A program made the position numbers and the translations under genes. Positions 63,313-64,000 of a stretch of 64,000 nucleotides of DNA are shown here, piece after piece. Origin of the DNA: Diospyros lotus (Eukaryota > Streptophyta > Magnoliopsida > Ericales > Ebenaceae); NCBI RefSeq assembly GCF_014633365.1, contig NC_068347.1:17320433-17384432 (forward strand). Direction: 5' to 3'. The notes under the pieces are model-generated. The model made no database searches and had not been told where the DNA came from. It saw only the letters and a program-made list of their open reading frames with translations. Numbering within the stretch: position 1 is the stretch's first letter; each line of letters opens with the position of its first letter.

Positions 63313-64000
63313 AATTTTTAAAATTTGTAACCTTTTATTTGTTATTTAATTTTAATTTTAATTTAACTTAATCAGTGTTTAATCAACTTAACAATAAATT
63401 GCACCTAAACCCCCTATAGTTTGGGTCATTGCACAAAAGCCCTTTGTGGTTTAAAAATGGCTTTTTGAGGACCCATGTGGTTTAATTTTTTGTTGGCTTG
63501 GACATTCATTTGTTTGTTTTTAACACAAATGATCTTAATTATAATTAAATTTAACTTAATTTATTCATAATATTTGTAACTAGTAATAAAAAAAAAAAAT
63601 CAACAATAGGCCACCCATAGCAATGACACCTACAGCTAGTTTCAGCGGTAGATTGCAACTAACAACTCATTGTTGGAACTAATGGTGGGTTGTTAGAAAT
63701 AATGAAACAAACGAATCATTATACCAAACTTACCTAGTTGCACAACGGAGATAGGATCAATGGTTGAATCACTGGTTCGAAACGAAATCACGGTGAAAAT
63801 CGTTTATTTCCATAACCTAAGAGTCATACACACACAGAGTTGATATTTTGAATTCTCTTGAGAGAGTTGTTGCTACCAATTCTTTTTCTTCTATATGTTT
63901 CATTTCTAATTGTGTATAAAAGATATACGAGAGCATGCCCAGCCCATCTGCCCACTTTCTCCATGAATAGAGGAAGATGGTGAAATTGCCAATGGTAGTT
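63313..64000. other. Intergenic right end
   Basis: AT-rich. Contains 'ttgcacctaaaccccctata' and 'gccctttgtggtt', words common in small plant repeats. No gene is supported. The window ends here. Confidence 0.4.

Noticed and set aside
1..64000. CRISPR array, operon, phage or bacterial defence system
   Set aside because: All recognisable genes are plant nuclear genes or plant transposons; repeats present are tandem or LTR types.

Overview
This is plant nuclear DNA, most likely from a woody angiosperm with a repeat-rich genome. The evidence is a plant early-nodulin-like phytocyanin gene, plant-type Copia and chromovirus Gypsy retrotransposons with initiator-Met tRNA primer sites, L1 and RTE LINEs, an Au-type SINE, hAT-like MITEs, and GT/GC-AG introns in AT-rich sequence. 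I cannot name the species.

Only two genuine host genes can be supported. (1) Positions 11443-12737 (+) encode a 363-residue early-nodulin-like protein (ENODL) in two exons. It has a signal peptide, a plastocyanin-like domain without copper ligands, a long Pro/Ser/Ala/Thr-rich (arabinogalactan-like) stalk and a GPI-type hydrophobic tail. A G-box, a TATA box and a CT-rich leader lie upstream. (2) Positions 60070 down to 17754 (-) hold one gene in 11 coding exons that join without a frame break into a 416-residue protein with four CxxC motifs of the DnaJ/Hsp40 cysteine-rich (zinc-finger) type. The gene spans 42,317 bp, of which only 1,251 bp are coding. Intron 6 (11 kb) appears to use a GC donor.

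Almost everything from 18 to 60 kb is therefore intron, swollen by mobile elements. Intron 9 holds a SINE and two TIR elements. Intron 7 holds a Copia element that split an older TIR element. Intron 6 holds an L1 LINE relic split by a complete Gypsy chromovirus (TSD CTGTC) and also carrying a Gypsy 3'-end fragment. Intron 5 holds a 2.8-kb gag-only Gypsy derivative (TSD AATAT) and an exact 156-bp tandem duplication. Intron 3 holds a 5'-truncated RTE LINE (9-bp TSD), Tat-like LTR sequence carrying a hAT-type MITE (8-bp TSD), a hairpin and a Copia 3' remnant. Intron 1 holds two small RTE fragments. Every autonomous-type element has stops, frameshifts or deletions.

The flanks are intergenic. The left 10.5 kb and the right 4 kb contain three large solo-LTR-like units with TGTAAYACCC...GGGTRTTAYA ends, a tandem array, a degenerate minus-strand coding relic and a Tat-like LTR fragment. 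I found no tRNA, rRNA, CRISPR or bacterial-type system. The most notable points are the hidden 42-kb gene, its GC-AG intron, the gag-only element and the nested insertions.
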